A program made the position numbers and the translations under genes. Source: Emcibacter sp. (GTDB lineage Bacteria > Pseudomonadota > Alphaproteobacteria > Sphingomonadales > Emcibacteraceae). Taken from it: DNA of 64,000 bases. Below, in pieces: positions 26,563 to 34,533 of the stretch. The stretch spans positions 2,032,001 to 2,096,000 of the forward strand of contig NZ_OY776217.1 in assembly GCF_963675455.1 (NCBI RefSeq). The letters are read 5' to 3'. Position 1 is the stretch's first letter. Every line of letters starts with the position of its first letter. The notes beneath the pieces were generated by a model. It worked only from the letters and a program-made list of their open reading frames with translations, made no database searches and was not told where the DNA came from.

Positions 26563-28389
26563 ATGTGCGGCATCATCGGTATCATCGGCAAGGAAGACGC
26601 CACTCCCCGGATTGTGGACGGATTGCGTCGTCTGGAATATCGCGGCTATGACAGCGCGGGCATTGCCACGCTGTATAACGGCAAAAACATTGACCGCCGC
26701 CGGGCCGAAGGCAAGCTGAAGAATCTCGAGGCCCGTCTGGTCGAGAGTCCGCTGCCGGGTACCATCGGCATCGGCCATACCCGCTGGGCCACCCACGGTG
26801 CGCCGACCGAAAATAACGCCCATCCCCATGCCACCCCGCGGGTGGCTGTGGTGCATAACGGCATCATTGAGAATTTCCGCGAACTGCGCGAGGAACTGAC
26901 GTCCGAGGGCCATGTTTTCGAGACTGAAACAGACACCGAAACCATCGTCCATTTGATCACCAGCCTGCTCGACAAGGGCCTTGACGCCCGGGCCGCGGCC
27001 GCCGCCGCGCTGGAAAAGCTGGAAGGGGCCTTTGGCCTCGCCATTATTTTTGACGGTGAAGACAACCTGATGATCGGCGCCCGGCGCGGCAGCCCGCTTG
27101 TGGTCGGTTACGGCGACGGCGAGATGTATCTCGGCTCCGACGCCATTGCCCTGTCCGACCTGACCAACCGCATCACCTATCTGGATGAAGGCGACCGGGT
27201 CGAGCTGACCCGTGATGCCGCCCGTATTTTTGATGAAAGCGGCAAGGAAGTCATCCGTCCCGTGACCATCGCCAGCGTTTCCGGCGGCATGATCGACAAG
27301 GGCAACTACCGCCATTTCATGCTCAAGGAAATCTACGAACAGCCGACCGTGGTTGGCCAGACCATCGGTACCCTGGTGGATCCGCTGCATGGCACCACCA
27401 CCCTGCCGGAATTCCCCTTTGATTTAGGCAGCATCGAGCGGGTGACCATCATCGCCTGCGGCACGTCCTATTATGCGGGCATGGTCGCCAAATACTGGCT
27501 CGAGCAGATGGCCCGCATCAATGTGGAGGTCGATATCGCCTCCGAATTCCGGTATCGGGAAGCGGTGATGCCAGCCGGCGGGCTCGCGATCTTTATTTCC
27601 CAGTCCGGGGAGACCGCCGATACCCTGGCGGCTTTGCGCTACGCCAAATCACAGGGCCAGCATATCCTGACCATCGTCAATGTGCCGCAAAGCAGTATGG
27701 AGCGGGAAAGCGACATCGTGCTGCAGACCCATGCAGGGCCGGAAGTAGGCGTCGCCTCGACCAAGGCCTTCACATGTCAGCTCTCGGTCCTCGCCTGCCT
27801 GTCCATCGCCGTGGCCAAGGCCCGCGGCAAGATCGACCACAAGGAAGAAGAACGGCTGTGCCATGCGCTGACCGAAGTACCGGCGCGTATGGCCGAGGTC
27901 CTGAACCATGACGAATCCATCGAGGCGCTGGCCGACGACATGTCAAAGGCCCGGGATGTGATCTATTTAGGGAGAGGCCCGGAATATCCCATCGCCATGG
28001 AAGGGGCGCTGAAGCTCAAGGAAATCAGCTATATCCATGCGGAAGGTTATGCCGCCGGGGAAATGAAGCACGGACCCATCGCGCTTATTGATGAACTTGT
28101 GCCGATCATTGTCATTGCGCCCTCGGGCCGCCTGTTTGACAAGACCGTGTCCAATATGCAGGAAGTGATTGCCCGTAAAGGAAGGGTGATCTTCATCACC
28201 GACGTGGAAGGCGCGAAAAAGAACGGCGTCGATGCGGAGGCCACCATCGCCCTGCCGATGCTGGACGAGTTCGTGACACCATTGCTTTACGCCATCCCGG
28301 TGCAGCTCCTCAGCTATCACGTCGCCGTCGCCAAAGGCACCGATGTGGACCAGCCGCGCAACCTGGCCAAATCGGTGACGGTGGAGTAA
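26563..28389 (+). CDS. glmS: Glutamine-fructose-6-phosphate aminotransferase
   Basis: The 608-residue enzyme converts fructose-6-P and glutamine to glucosamine-6-P. It begins MCGIIGIIG with the catalytic Cys2, has glutaminase motifs GIGHTRWATHG and NAHPH, two SIS domains (GTSYYAG; SQSGETADT) and ends with the universal DQPRNLAKSVTVE tail. No ribozyme is expected or seen. The last 54 bp are repeated 767 bp downstream behind a toxin-antitoxin pair, so the present 3' end may have been brought in or copied during an insertion. Confidence 0.97.
   Translation: MCGIIGIIGKEDATPRIVDGLRRLEYRGYDSAGIATLYNGKNIDRRRAEGKLKNLEARLVESPLPGTIGIGHTRWATHGAPTENNAHPHATPRVAVVHNGIIENFRELREELTSEGHVFETETDTETIVHLITSLLDKGLDARAAAAAALEKLEGAFGLAIIFDGEDNLMIGARRGSPLVVGYGDGEMYLGSDAIALSDLTNRITYLDEGDRVELTRDAARIFDESGKEVIRPVTIASVSGGMIDKGNYRHFMLKEIYEQPTVVGQTIGTLVDPLHGTTTLPEFPFDLGSIERVTIIACGTSYYAGMVAKYWLEQMARINVEVDIASEFRYREAVMPAGGLAIFISQSGETADTLAALRYAKSQGQHILTIVNVPQSSMERESDIVLQTHAGPEVGVASTKAFTCQLSVLACLSIAVAKARGKIDHKEEERLCHALTEVPARMAEVLNHDESIEALADDMSKARDVIYLGRGPEYPIAMEGALKLKEISYIHAEGYAAGEMKHGPIALIDELVPIIVIAPSGRLFDKTVSNMQEVIARKGRVIFITDVEGAKKNGVDAEATIALPMLDEFVTPLLYAIPVQLLSYHVAVAKGTDVDQPRNLAKSVTVE
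28336..28389 (+). repeat. Direct repeat, upstream copy (3' end of glmS)
   Basis: These 54 bp are the end of the working glmS gene, through its TAA stop. They match 29103-29156 at 51 of 54 positions. This copy encodes the conserved C-terminus. Confidence 0.9.
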
Positions 28390-28417
28390 TTCTGGACCTG
28401 TTAATAGTCCATATTTC

Positions 28418-28447
28418 TTGACTCTATTCCTATCTGGACCATATAAT
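28418..28447 (+). promoter_or_regulatory. Promoter and operator of the toxin-antitoxin pair
   Basis: TTGACT (28418-28423) and a perfect TATAAT (28442-28447) are 18 bp apart. TGGACC occurs three times in 28392-28452, and two copies flank the -10 box as TGGACC-ATATAA-TGGACC, with an inverted CCAT/ATGG inside. The antitoxin probably binds these repeats and shuts off its own promoter. Confidence 0.65.
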
Positions 28448-28468
28448 GGACCAAATAGGAGATATCCC

Positions 28469-28726
28469 ATGAAAATTGCGATCCATGAAGCCAAGGGCAA
28501 ACTGTCCGGCCTGATCAAGGCGGCCGGTGAGGGGGAGCAGATATTGCTCACCAAGCACGGCAAGCCTGTGGCGGAAATCCGTCCCATTGCCGGGGCGAAA
28601 ACGCCTGAGGAAAAAAAGGCAGCCCTCGACAATATTCTCGCTCGGGCAAAGGAGAAGGCCGCCAAGGGTGTTCCCGCCGCCGAGGCCGACAAATTCCTTT
28701 ATGACGACACCGGAATGCCCGGATGA
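28469..28726 (+). CDS. Antitoxin of the Phd/YefM type
   Basis: An 85-residue protein starting at ATG 28469 behind TAGGAGA. Its first half (MKIAIHEAKGKLSGLIK, then GEQILLTKHGKPVAEIRP) is the standard Phd/YefM DNA-binding domain. The charged second half should wrap the toxin. It overlaps the toxin gene by 4 bp (ATGA). An in-frame start at 28418 falls in the promoter and is rejected. It should repress its own operon through the repeats overlapping the -10 box. Confidence 0.85.
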   Translation: MKIAIHEAKGKLSGLIKAAGEGEQILLTKHGKPVAEIRPIAGAKTPEEKKAALDNILARAKEKAAKGVPAAEADKFLYDDTGMPG

Positions 28727-29103
28727 TTGCGGTCGATACCTCTGCGGTCATGGCGCTGCTGCTTGGGGAGGAGGGGGCGGAGAAAATCTCCGAATGCCTT
28801 ACCGAGAATGATCTTTGCATGTCCGCGGGAACCCTGTCGGAACTTCTGATTGTCGCCAGTTCGAGAGGGCTTGGTGAAGAAGCCGAGGAACTGATTTCCG
28901 CGCTGGGGGTCGAGATCGTCACGGTGGATGGGGCTGTGGCCCGGCAGGTGCAGCAGGTCTACGCCACCTGGGGCAAGGGAAGTCATCCGGCCGGGCTCAA
29001 TTTCGGCGATTGCTTCGCCTATGCCCTGGCGAGGGAACGAAGCGTTCCGCTGCTTTATGTGGGCAATGATTTCGGAAAGACGGATATCAAACCGGTTTTG
29101 TAG
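28723..29103 (+). CDS. PIN-domain toxin of the VapC type
   Basis: This 126-residue ribonuclease-like toxin starts with the PIN motif MIAVDTSAVMALLLGE (first catalytic Asp at residue 5) and has the later acidic motif NFGDCFAYALA and VGNDFGKTDI. VapC-type PIN toxins cut RNA, often initiator tRNA or 23S rRNA; the target here is not known. The last base of its TAG stop is the first base of the downstream glmS repeat, so the pair fills the space between the repeats exactly. Confidence 0.85.
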   Translation: MIAVDTSAVMALLLGEEGAEKISECLTENDLCMSAGTLSELLIVASSRGLGEEAEELISALGVEIVTVDGAVARQVQQVYATWGKGSHPAGLNFGDCFAYALARERSVPLLYVGNDFGKTDIKPVL

Positions 29104-29156
29104 GCACCGATGTGGACCAGCCGCGCAACCTCGCCAATTCGGTGAGGGTGGAGTAA
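29103..29156 (+). repeat. Direct repeat, downstream copy (remnant of glmS 3' end)
   Basis: A 54-bp copy of the glmS tail, still ending in TAA. Its three differences change the consensus LAKSVTVE to LANSVRVE. It is not attached to any gene and looks like the displaced original end of glmS. Confidence 0.85.
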
Positions 29157-29197
29157 GGGCATAGGCCAACTTATCAGAGATATTAATCTTTCTTCCG

Positions 29198-29219
29198 CCC
29201 TCTCCAGTTCCGGAGAGGG
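29198..29219 (+). terminator. Hairpin, probably the original glmS terminator
   Basis: A perfect 8-bp stem (CCCTCTCC/GGAGAGGG, 29198-29205 and 29212-29219) with a 6-base loop, followed by the weak T-rich stretch TATTTGTTTA. Its position 42 bp after the glmS-tail remnant fits a former glmS terminator. Confidence 0.55.
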
Positions 29220-29283
29220 GTATTTGTTTACATATCTATTTAGTTGAAATACTCTGAGATGAATAAGGATGTTGGGGTGTATT

Positions 29284-29426
29284 ATGCAAAGAGCTTTTCT
29301 AATTATCGTCTTATTTCTCGCCGCTTTTGCTACGGAGGGTGTTTCAGTTGCTCAACAGCCGACTGAGCAGACTCCAAAAACACAGACATTAGAGCCAGTC
29401 ACTTCTAGGATAATCGAAGAGAAAAA
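29284..29426 (+). pseudogene. 5' fragment of a small exported gene broken by the IS3 element
   Basis: The first 47 codons of a reading frame with a clear signal peptide (MQRAFLIIVLFLAAFATEG, then SVAQQ) and a Pro/Thr/Gln-rich start of the mature chain. The frame then runs into the left inverted repeat of the insertion element and stops. Joining base 29426 to 30677 restores one open frame of 148 codons with the fragment at 30677-30980. The region is AT-rich compared with the flanking housekeeping genes, suggesting an acquired gene. Confidence 0.65.
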
Positions 29427-29456
29427 TGGACTTGTCTTAAAAAAGTGGACAGGACC
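29427..29456 (+). repeat. Left terminal inverted repeat of the IS3 element
   Basis: Thirty bases, the exact reverse complement of 30647-30676, starting with the TG dinucleotide typical of IS3-family ends. It lies beyond the 3' end of OrfB. Confidence 0.95.
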
Positions 29457-29463
29457 GTGCTCT

Positions 29464-30324
29464 TTAGGCGGCTAATTTCTCATAGGCCATCGGGCTGATG
29501 TTGCCAAGGGTCGAATGTCGCCTTTTCCGGTTATAGAAGTTCATAATGTACTCATTGATGATCCTTTCTGCCTGTTCACGGCTTTCGAATTTCACGCGCC
29601 AGACCAGTTCCGCTTTCAAGGTTTTAAAGAAGGCCTCGACGGCAGCATTATCGTAACAGTTGCCCTTCCCGGACATGGACGGGACGATGGCATGTTGTTT
29701 CAGCGTCATCTGGTATTCGGTCGCCACATATTGGCTGCCACGGTCTGAGTGATGGATCAGACCCGGTTCCGGTCGACGCAAGGAGATGGCCATCTTCAGC
29801 GCCTGCAGGGCCAGGTCCTGCTTCATCCGGTCACTCATATGCCATCCCACAATACGGCGGGAATAAAGGTCCATCACCACAGCGAGATAAATCCAGCCGC
29901 GAAGAGTGGCGACATAGGAGATATCAACGACCCATTTCTCATTGGGCCGGTCGGCCGTAAAGTCCTGATCCAGCAGGTTGGGGGCATAGCCGAACGACGG
30001 CACGAGGCCCGGGCGCTGATAGCGTTTCCTGCGGCTGCGAATGGCCTGAATGCCATTCTCCCTCATCAGGCGCCCGATACGGGTATGCCCGACCTCCAGG
30101 CCCTTGGCCTTCAGTTCTTCCACCATCCGCGGACGGCCGTAGGAATAGTGACTGCTTTCGAACTCCGCCTTGATATGGGCCAGAAGCACCAGATCCTCCC
30201 GGGACCGTTTGCTGGCAGGGCGGCTGCGCCAGGCATAATAGCCCGAGCGGGAAACTTCCAGCAGGCCGCAGAGGCGGTCCACCTGATGATGCGCCTTCTC
30301 CGCATCGATAAATCGGTAGCGCAT
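29464..30324 (-). CDS. IS3-family transposase OrfB (DDE catalytic part)
   Basis: A 286-residue retroviral-type integrase domain. The catalytic triad is the Asp in WVVDISYV, the Asp in HHSDRGSQY and the Glu in NAAVEAFFKTLK; an HTH_21-like segment (HYSYGRPRMVEELKAKG) precedes it. It is normally made as an OrfAB fusion by -1 frameshifting; the frame is open from the slippery A-run in OrfA through the OrfB ATG. All catalytic residues are present, so the element may still move. Confidence 0.95.
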   Translation of the reverse strand: MRYRFIDAEKAHHQVDRLCGLLEVSRSGYYAWRSRPASKRSREDLVLLAHIKAEFESSHYSYGRPRMVEELKAKGLEVGHTRIGRLMRENGIQAIRSRRKRYQRPGLVPSFGYAPNLLDQDFTADRPNEKWVVDISYVATLRGWIYLAVVMDLYSRRIVGWHMSDRMKQDLALQALKMAISLRRPEPGLIHHSDRGSQYVATEYQMTLKQHAIVPSMSGKGNCYDNAAVEAFFKTLKAELVWRVKFESREQAERIINEYIMNFYNRKRRHSTLGNISPMAYEKLAA

Positions 30325-30623
30325 TATTTTTGGCTCGCGAAGAAGGCGGTTGCTTTTTTTAGGAGTTCGCGCTCCTCACGCAATATCCTGTTCTCGCGAC
30401 GAAGCCGGGCAAGTTCCCCATGAAGATCATCAGACCCTCCGGAAGGCTCTTCCGCCCCCTGCTGCGTCTGTCGATGTTCGGTGATCCACTTGCCAAGGGT
30501 CGATTTGCCGATCCCCAAATCTTCGGCAACAGCCTGCCTGGGTAAATTGCTGCTCAGCGCCAGTTTGACAGCCTCACGTTTGAAGTCTTCTGAATGTCTT
30601 GTTCGGGCCATAATTTCCTCCAT
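30324..30623 (-). CDS. IS3-family transposase OrfA (DNA-binding part)
   Basis: A 99-residue protein with an N-terminal helix-turn-helix (RHSEDFKREAVKLAL, then QAVAEDLGIGKSTLGKWI) and a C-terminal leucine-zipper-like helix (ELARLRRENRILREERELLKK). It recognises the element ends. A run of seven A residues (complement of 30354-30360) at the LLKKA codons is the likely -1 frameshift site for OrfAB. Its stop overlaps the OrfB start. Confidence 0.93.
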   Translation of the reverse strand: MEEIMARTRHSEDFKREAVKLALSSNLPRQAVAEDLGIGKSTLGKWITEHRQTQQGAEEPSGGSDDLHGELARLRRENRILREERELLKKATAFFASQK

Positions 30624-30646
30624 AAAATATCAATAATTCTTTTGGA

Positions 30647-30676
30647 GGTCCTGTCCACTTTTTTAAGACAAGTCCA
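30647..30676 (-). repeat. Right terminal inverted repeat of the IS3 element
   Basis: Thirty bases, the exact reverse complement of 29427-29456. Its outer 20 bases (30657-30676) occur again at 45315-45334. Confidence 0.95.
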
Positions 30677-30980
30677 AAGTAACGCGTATGCATTTAAGGC
30701 ATCCTGTCTAATTCAACTGGATGAGTATGACGAAGCTTATGATCTTTATTATAAGCATTTAGAGCTTTTTGAGGGTGTTGACTATCCAGAAATATTTGAA
30801 AGAGTGGTTGACGTAAAAGTACGCAGAGCGGAGTTGTTGAGTTATTTGGAGGAAGAGGATGAAGCGTTAGAAGAAATAAAAAAAATTATTGATCAATACG
30901 GTGAGACAAATAATTCAGATATTAAGTATTACATTGAAAAAGCTAGAAAGATTCAAAAAGAAATCAAAAAAAGCAAATAG
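30677..30980 (+). pseudogene. 3' fragment of the IS-interrupted gene, TPR-like
   Basis: The last 101 codons of the broken gene. It starts within a tetratricopeptide-like pair of helices (SNAYAFKASCLIQLDEYDEA) and continues as a highly charged helical chain with a second such repeat (ELLSYLEEEDEALEEIKK). Together with 29284-29426 it would encode a 148-residue exported TPR protein of unknown role. The first repeat follows the signal region very closely, so some codons may also have been lost. The frame can be extended upstream only through the insertion element. Confidence 0.6.
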
Positions 30981-31050
30981 TCCGTTGTGTTGCTGGGCGA
31001 ATTAAATTTCTCCCATTCCCTCACTGCGGATATATGGTATACAATTTGCC

Positions 31051-32874
31051 ATGTTTCAGAATAACCTGCAGCAACAGCTCCAGAGCGTGATAGCGCATCA
31101 GCAGGCCGGCAGGTTTGCCGAGGCCGAGGCCGCCTGCCGACAGATCCTGATGACCAACCCGGACCAGCCGGATGCGCTGCATTTCCTCGCCCTGCTCAGG
31201 AAGCGGGCCGGGGATATGGCGGCCGCCGGGGACTATTTCCAGAAGGCCCTCAAAGGTGGCGGGAAAAACCCGGCCATTTCAAGCAACTACGCTAATTTTC
31301 TCACCTCCGCCGGTAAACATGAAGAGGCGCTTTCTCACTACGCCCGGGCGGTGAAGCTGGAACCGCGCTTTGCCGAGGCGCTCTATAACTGGGGCATCGC
31401 CCTGACCAGCCTGGAGCGCTATGACGAGGCGGAGAAAAGACTGCGCGAGGCCCTCAGGCTCAACCCCAAAGACAGCCGTTATCATAATGCCCTGGGGCTC
31501 ATCTTCCGTAAAGGCGACGACAATGACAAGGCTATCGTCGAATATGAGCAGGCGGTGCGGCTTGATCCCAATAATATCCGGGCGATCCATAACCTGGGCG
31601 GGGCATTGCGCGCAGAAAAACGTCTCGACGAAGCCAGACGCTGCTGCATGGAGGTGATCCGCCGCAATCCGAACCAGATGGAAAGCTGGCAGAACCTGGC
31701 CGCCATCCTGCACGAGCAGGGCGACAATGAACAGGCGATCCAGGCTTACCGGAAGATTCTGGAAATCGATCCGCTGCATATGGAAAGCCACAAGCTGCTC
31801 AATAATATCATCTGGGAATCCGGCCTGTCGGACCAGTTCCTCGGCTCCTATGAATGGGCGATGGAAAAACATCCGGACGCGGTGGAACTGCCGGTGACCT
31901 ATGCGGACTATCTCAACATGGCCGGTCATGCGGACAGGAGCCGGGATATGCTGGACCGGGTCCGGGCCCGTTTCCCGGAAAGTCCGGAACTTCATTATGC
32001 CTACGGCAAGACCTATAACATCCTGCAGGATTTTGACGTCGCCCGCAGCCATTTCGAAAGCTGCGTGTCCTTTGCCCCGGACAACGAGGCCTATCATATC
32101 GACTATGCCCGGCTGCTGATCCATATGGACGAGATTGACTATGCCCTCGAGCAGCTTGAGGATGCTGAAAAGATCAATCCCGACGAGCAGACCATCTGGG
32201 CGCTGCGGTCGATCTGCTGGCGCATCATGGGCGACGAGCGCGAGCACTGGCTGCAAAACTATGATCTGTTGGTGCGCGGGATCGAGCTTGAAGTGCCGGA
32301 AGGTTATGGCTCTATCGGGGAATTTAACGAACATCTGCATGAAACCCTGATCACCCTGCACAAAATGCAGCGCCAGCCGCTGGACCAGACCCTTATGGGC
32401 GGCACCCAGACCTTCGGCCATCTGTATGACAACAAACATGAAGTGATCAAAAAGCTGCAGAAGGCAGTGTACGGGGCGGCGCAGCGTTACATTGCCGACC
32501 TGCCGCACGATGAGACCCATCCGCTGACCCGGCGGCTGACCCATGATATCAGATTTTCCGGCTCCTGGTCCTGCAGGCTTAAAAGCGAGGGTTTCCACAC
32601 CAATCACATGCATCCCAAGGGCTGGATCAGCGGGCCCTATTATGTGGCCCTGCCGGACGAGATTAAAAACTCAACCGAAGAGGGTGACAAACCGGGCTGG
32701 GTCAAGTTCGGGGAATCCAACCTGAAGCTTGCCGAACACAACAGCCCGCGCAAGATCATCAAACCGCAGGAAGGCATGCAGGTGTTTTTCCCGTCCTATA
32801 CCTGGCACGGCACCAATCCCTTTACCTCGGATCAGTATCGGGTCACGGCGCCCTGTGATATAGCGCCGAAGTAG
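31051..32874 (+). CDS. TPR protein with C-terminal 2OG-Fe(II) oxygenase domain
   Basis: A 607-residue protein. The first about 400 residues are tetratricopeptide repeats (for example AEALYNWGIALTSLERYDEAEKRLREAL). The last about 170 are a 2-oxoglutarate/Fe(II) oxygenase of the 2OG-FeII_Oxy_5 type: HTNHMHPKGWISGPYYVALP holds the iron-binding histidine region, and FFPSYTWHGTNPF with the downstream Arg (QYRVTAP) supplies the distal His and 2-oxoglutarate contact. Such proteins likely hydroxylate a protein or sugar substrate bound by the TPR part; the substrate is unknown. GC content returns to normal here after the AT-rich IS region. Confidence 0.85.
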   Translation: MFQNNLQQQLQSVIAHQQAGRFAEAEAACRQILMTNPDQPDALHFLALLRKRAGDMAAAGDYFQKALKGGGKNPAISSNYANFLTSAGKHEEALSHYARAVKLEPRFAEALYNWGIALTSLERYDEAEKRLREALRLNPKDSRYHNALGLIFRKGDDNDKAIVEYEQAVRLDPNNIRAIHNLGGALRAEKRLDEARRCCMEVIRRNPNQMESWQNLAAILHEQGDNEQAIQAYRKILEIDPLHMESHKLLNNIIWESGLSDQFLGSYEWAMEKHPDAVELPVTYADYLNMAGHADRSRDMLDRVRARFPESPELHYAYGKTYNILQDFDVARSHFESCVSFAPDNEAYHIDYARLLIHMDEIDYALEQLEDAEKINPDEQTIWALRSICWRIMGDEREHWLQNYDLLVRGIELEVPEGYGSIGEFNEHLHETLITLHKMQRQPLDQTLMGGTQTFGHLYDNKHEVIKKLQKAVYGAAQRYIADLPHDETHPLTRRLTHDIRFSGSWSCRLKSEGFHTNHMHPKGWISGPYYVALPDEIKNSTEEGDKPGWVKFGESNLKLAEHNSPRKIIKPQEGMQVFFPSYTWHGTNPFTSDQYRVTAPCDIAPK

Positions 32875-32876
32875 TC

Positions 32877-34385
32877 TTACTGCCCCATCGGCAGCTGAAT
32901 CGCCTTGCCGTTAACCATCTGCTGGCCGTCCTTGATCTGGATGCGGGTCTGATAAGTGTTTTTCTCCTCGCCGGCGACAATCAGGCCCTGCTGGGCATAG
33001 GTCTGCAGCATCAGGCTGGTCTGAATGCTGACCGCTTCTTTGAGCTGTTCCGGCGGCATGAAGCCCATGTCGATACCGGTGGCGGCCATCTGTTTTTTCA
33101 TACCCATCAGCACAAAGGCCTCGGCCAGCGGCTGGTCAAAGCGGGCGGTGAGGTCCAGATCGAGCCGTTTGGTGAGCTCGCCCGGCATAGACAGGATCAT
33201 GGCATTGTCCAGCCCTTCGGCATTGATCTTCACCATACCGTCGCCGTCAAAGCTGCCGCCGTCCATCTTGAAGGCGAGCTCGCGGATGTCCAGCTCGGGC
33301 GAATTGAGCAGCAGCCTGCGGCCGGCGTCATTGATCACCTGCAGGGTCTGCATCTGTATCTGCTGCTGTTCTTCCGGGCTGCCGACGTTCATATTATTCG
33401 TCAGCTGCTTGATCCCCTTCACATAGTCGGTGAGGGCTCCTTCATCCAGCCGGTTGAGGCTCATATCCACAAGAATATCCTTGAGGTCGAGTCCGGTGAT
33501 TTTATTGTCATCGGGCGCAAACAGAAACTGCGGCAGCCGCAGGGTCATCCCGAAGTCGATGTTGTTGTCGCCGGCTTGCTCAAGATCATATTCAATTTCG
33601 AAGTTGCTGGCGACAAAGCTGCCCTGGGGGCCGGTGAGGGACAGTTCCCCCAGTTCGGTTTCGCCTTCGCCGAGCCAGATAAAGTCATTGACCTTGTCGC
33701 CGGATCCTTCAAAGGAAAGTTTTTTCAGGATGAAGGTTTCGCCGGTGCCGGTGACGGTGAAGAGGGGCATTTCCCCCTCGGTATCATAATGGGTGATATC
33801 GGCGGAAAAGGTTGTTTTTGTCGCAAGACCACCAGAGGTGATGGTGATTTCCTGTCCCTTGTCATTGGTGACGACGGCGGTAAATTTCGGGCTCGTCATA
33901 TCAAGGGTGGTGGCGCCAAGATAGGAGACTTCAGCCTCCACATTGAGGAAGCCGGGGACCGCCGCCTGTGCCTGGAAGTCACGATATCCGTCGGTATCAA
34001 ATCCCTTGAGGGAACCGTCTGCGCTCAGCAGGGCGAAGCTGATGCCGTTCTGGAAGGTAACCGGGCCGTGGGCGATGTCGACCTCGAACTCTGCCCCTGT
34101 TCTGAACAGCTCCAGCATCATCTGGTCCATTTCGCTTTTTTGTTCGGACTGTTCAAGGATATCCAGCATGTGCTGGTCAAAGCCATAAGTGATCAGCGCG
34201 CGGGAGGAAAACCAGCCCTGGTCATATTCACGGATGGTCAGGGCATAGCCGGGGATTTCAGAGATGGTCGCGGCCTGTTCTTCAAGTTTATTGTGAGCCA
34301 TGTTGCCGAAAAACCATGGCAGGATTCCAAGGATAATGACCAGAACGACGCCGACAGAGGCCCAGATAATGCGCTTTTTATTCAT
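32877..34385 (-). CDS. DUF945 (YdgA-like) exported protein
   Basis: This 502-residue protein has one N-terminal membrane helix (residues 6-26) and then a large beta-rich periplasmic part. The start of the mature region, NKLEEQAATISEIPGYALTIREYDQGWFSSRA, matches the DUF945 pattern (a YxxGWFxS motif). The function of the family is not established; members are thought to act in the envelope. It converges with the TPR/oxygenase gene, leaving 2 bp between the stops, and diverges from gor. Confidence 0.8.
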   Translation of the reverse strand: MNKKRIIWASVGVVLVIILGILPWFFGNMAHNKLEEQAATISEIPGYALTIREYDQGWFSSRALITYGFDQHMLDILEQSEQKSEMDQMMLELFRTGAEFEVDIAHGPVTFQNGISFALLSADGSLKGFDTDGYRDFQAQAAVPGFLNVEAEVSYLGATTLDMTSPKFTAVVTNDKGQEITITSGGLATKTTFSADITHYDTEGEMPLFTVTGTGETFILKKLSFEGSGDKVNDFIWLGEGETELGELSLTGPQGSFVASNFEIEYDLEQAGDNNIDFGMTLRLPQFLFAPDDNKITGLDLKDILVDMSLNRLDEGALTDYVKGIKQLTNNMNVGSPEEQQQIQMQTLQVINDAGRRLLLNSPELDIRELAFKMDGGSFDGDGMVKINAEGLDNAMILSMPGELTKRLDLDLTARFDQPLAEAFVLMGMKKQMAATGIDMGFMPPEQLKEAVSIQTSLMLQTYAQQGLIVAGEEKNTYQTRIQIKDGQQMVNGKAIQLPMGQ

Positions 34386-34533
34386 GAATATTCCCCGCGT
34401 TAGGCAGTCCGGCCCTGCTGCCGGATCAAATTATCGTGACTATAGCTCAATCTTGGCCTTAGTCACTTGATAATTTTGTGATAAGACCAATCTTGAACAA
34501 CTGTTGGCAACAATGACAAAACAGGGAAAGAAT

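Larger units (their letters stand above)
29427..30676 (-). mobile_element. Complete IS3-family insertion sequence, 1,250 bp
   Basis: The element has perfect 30-bp terminal inverted repeats beginning TGGACTTGTC and two overlapping transposase frames on the - strand (OrfA, OrfB) with an A7 slippery run. No clean target duplication of 3-5 bp is visible: the left flank ends GAAAAA and the right flank begins AAGTAAC, sharing only AA. It interrupts a small exported gene. A 20-bp match to its right end at 45315-45334 shows that a related copy was once elsewhere in this window. Confidence 0.95.

Noticed and set aside
26137..27390. Long - strand frame of 417 codons opposite glmU and glmS
   Set aside because: It spans two well-supported genes on the other strand and has low-complexity Gly/His-rich content typical of a shadow frame.
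28392..28452. TGGACC repeats as a possible small CRISPR or recombination array
   Set aside because: The copies are 6 bp, irregularly spaced and overlap the -10 box; an antitoxin operator explains them better.
31279..32613. Long - strand frame of 444 codons opposite the TPR/oxygenase gene
   Set aside because: The + strand gene has convincing TPR and oxygenase motifs; the reverse frame has none.
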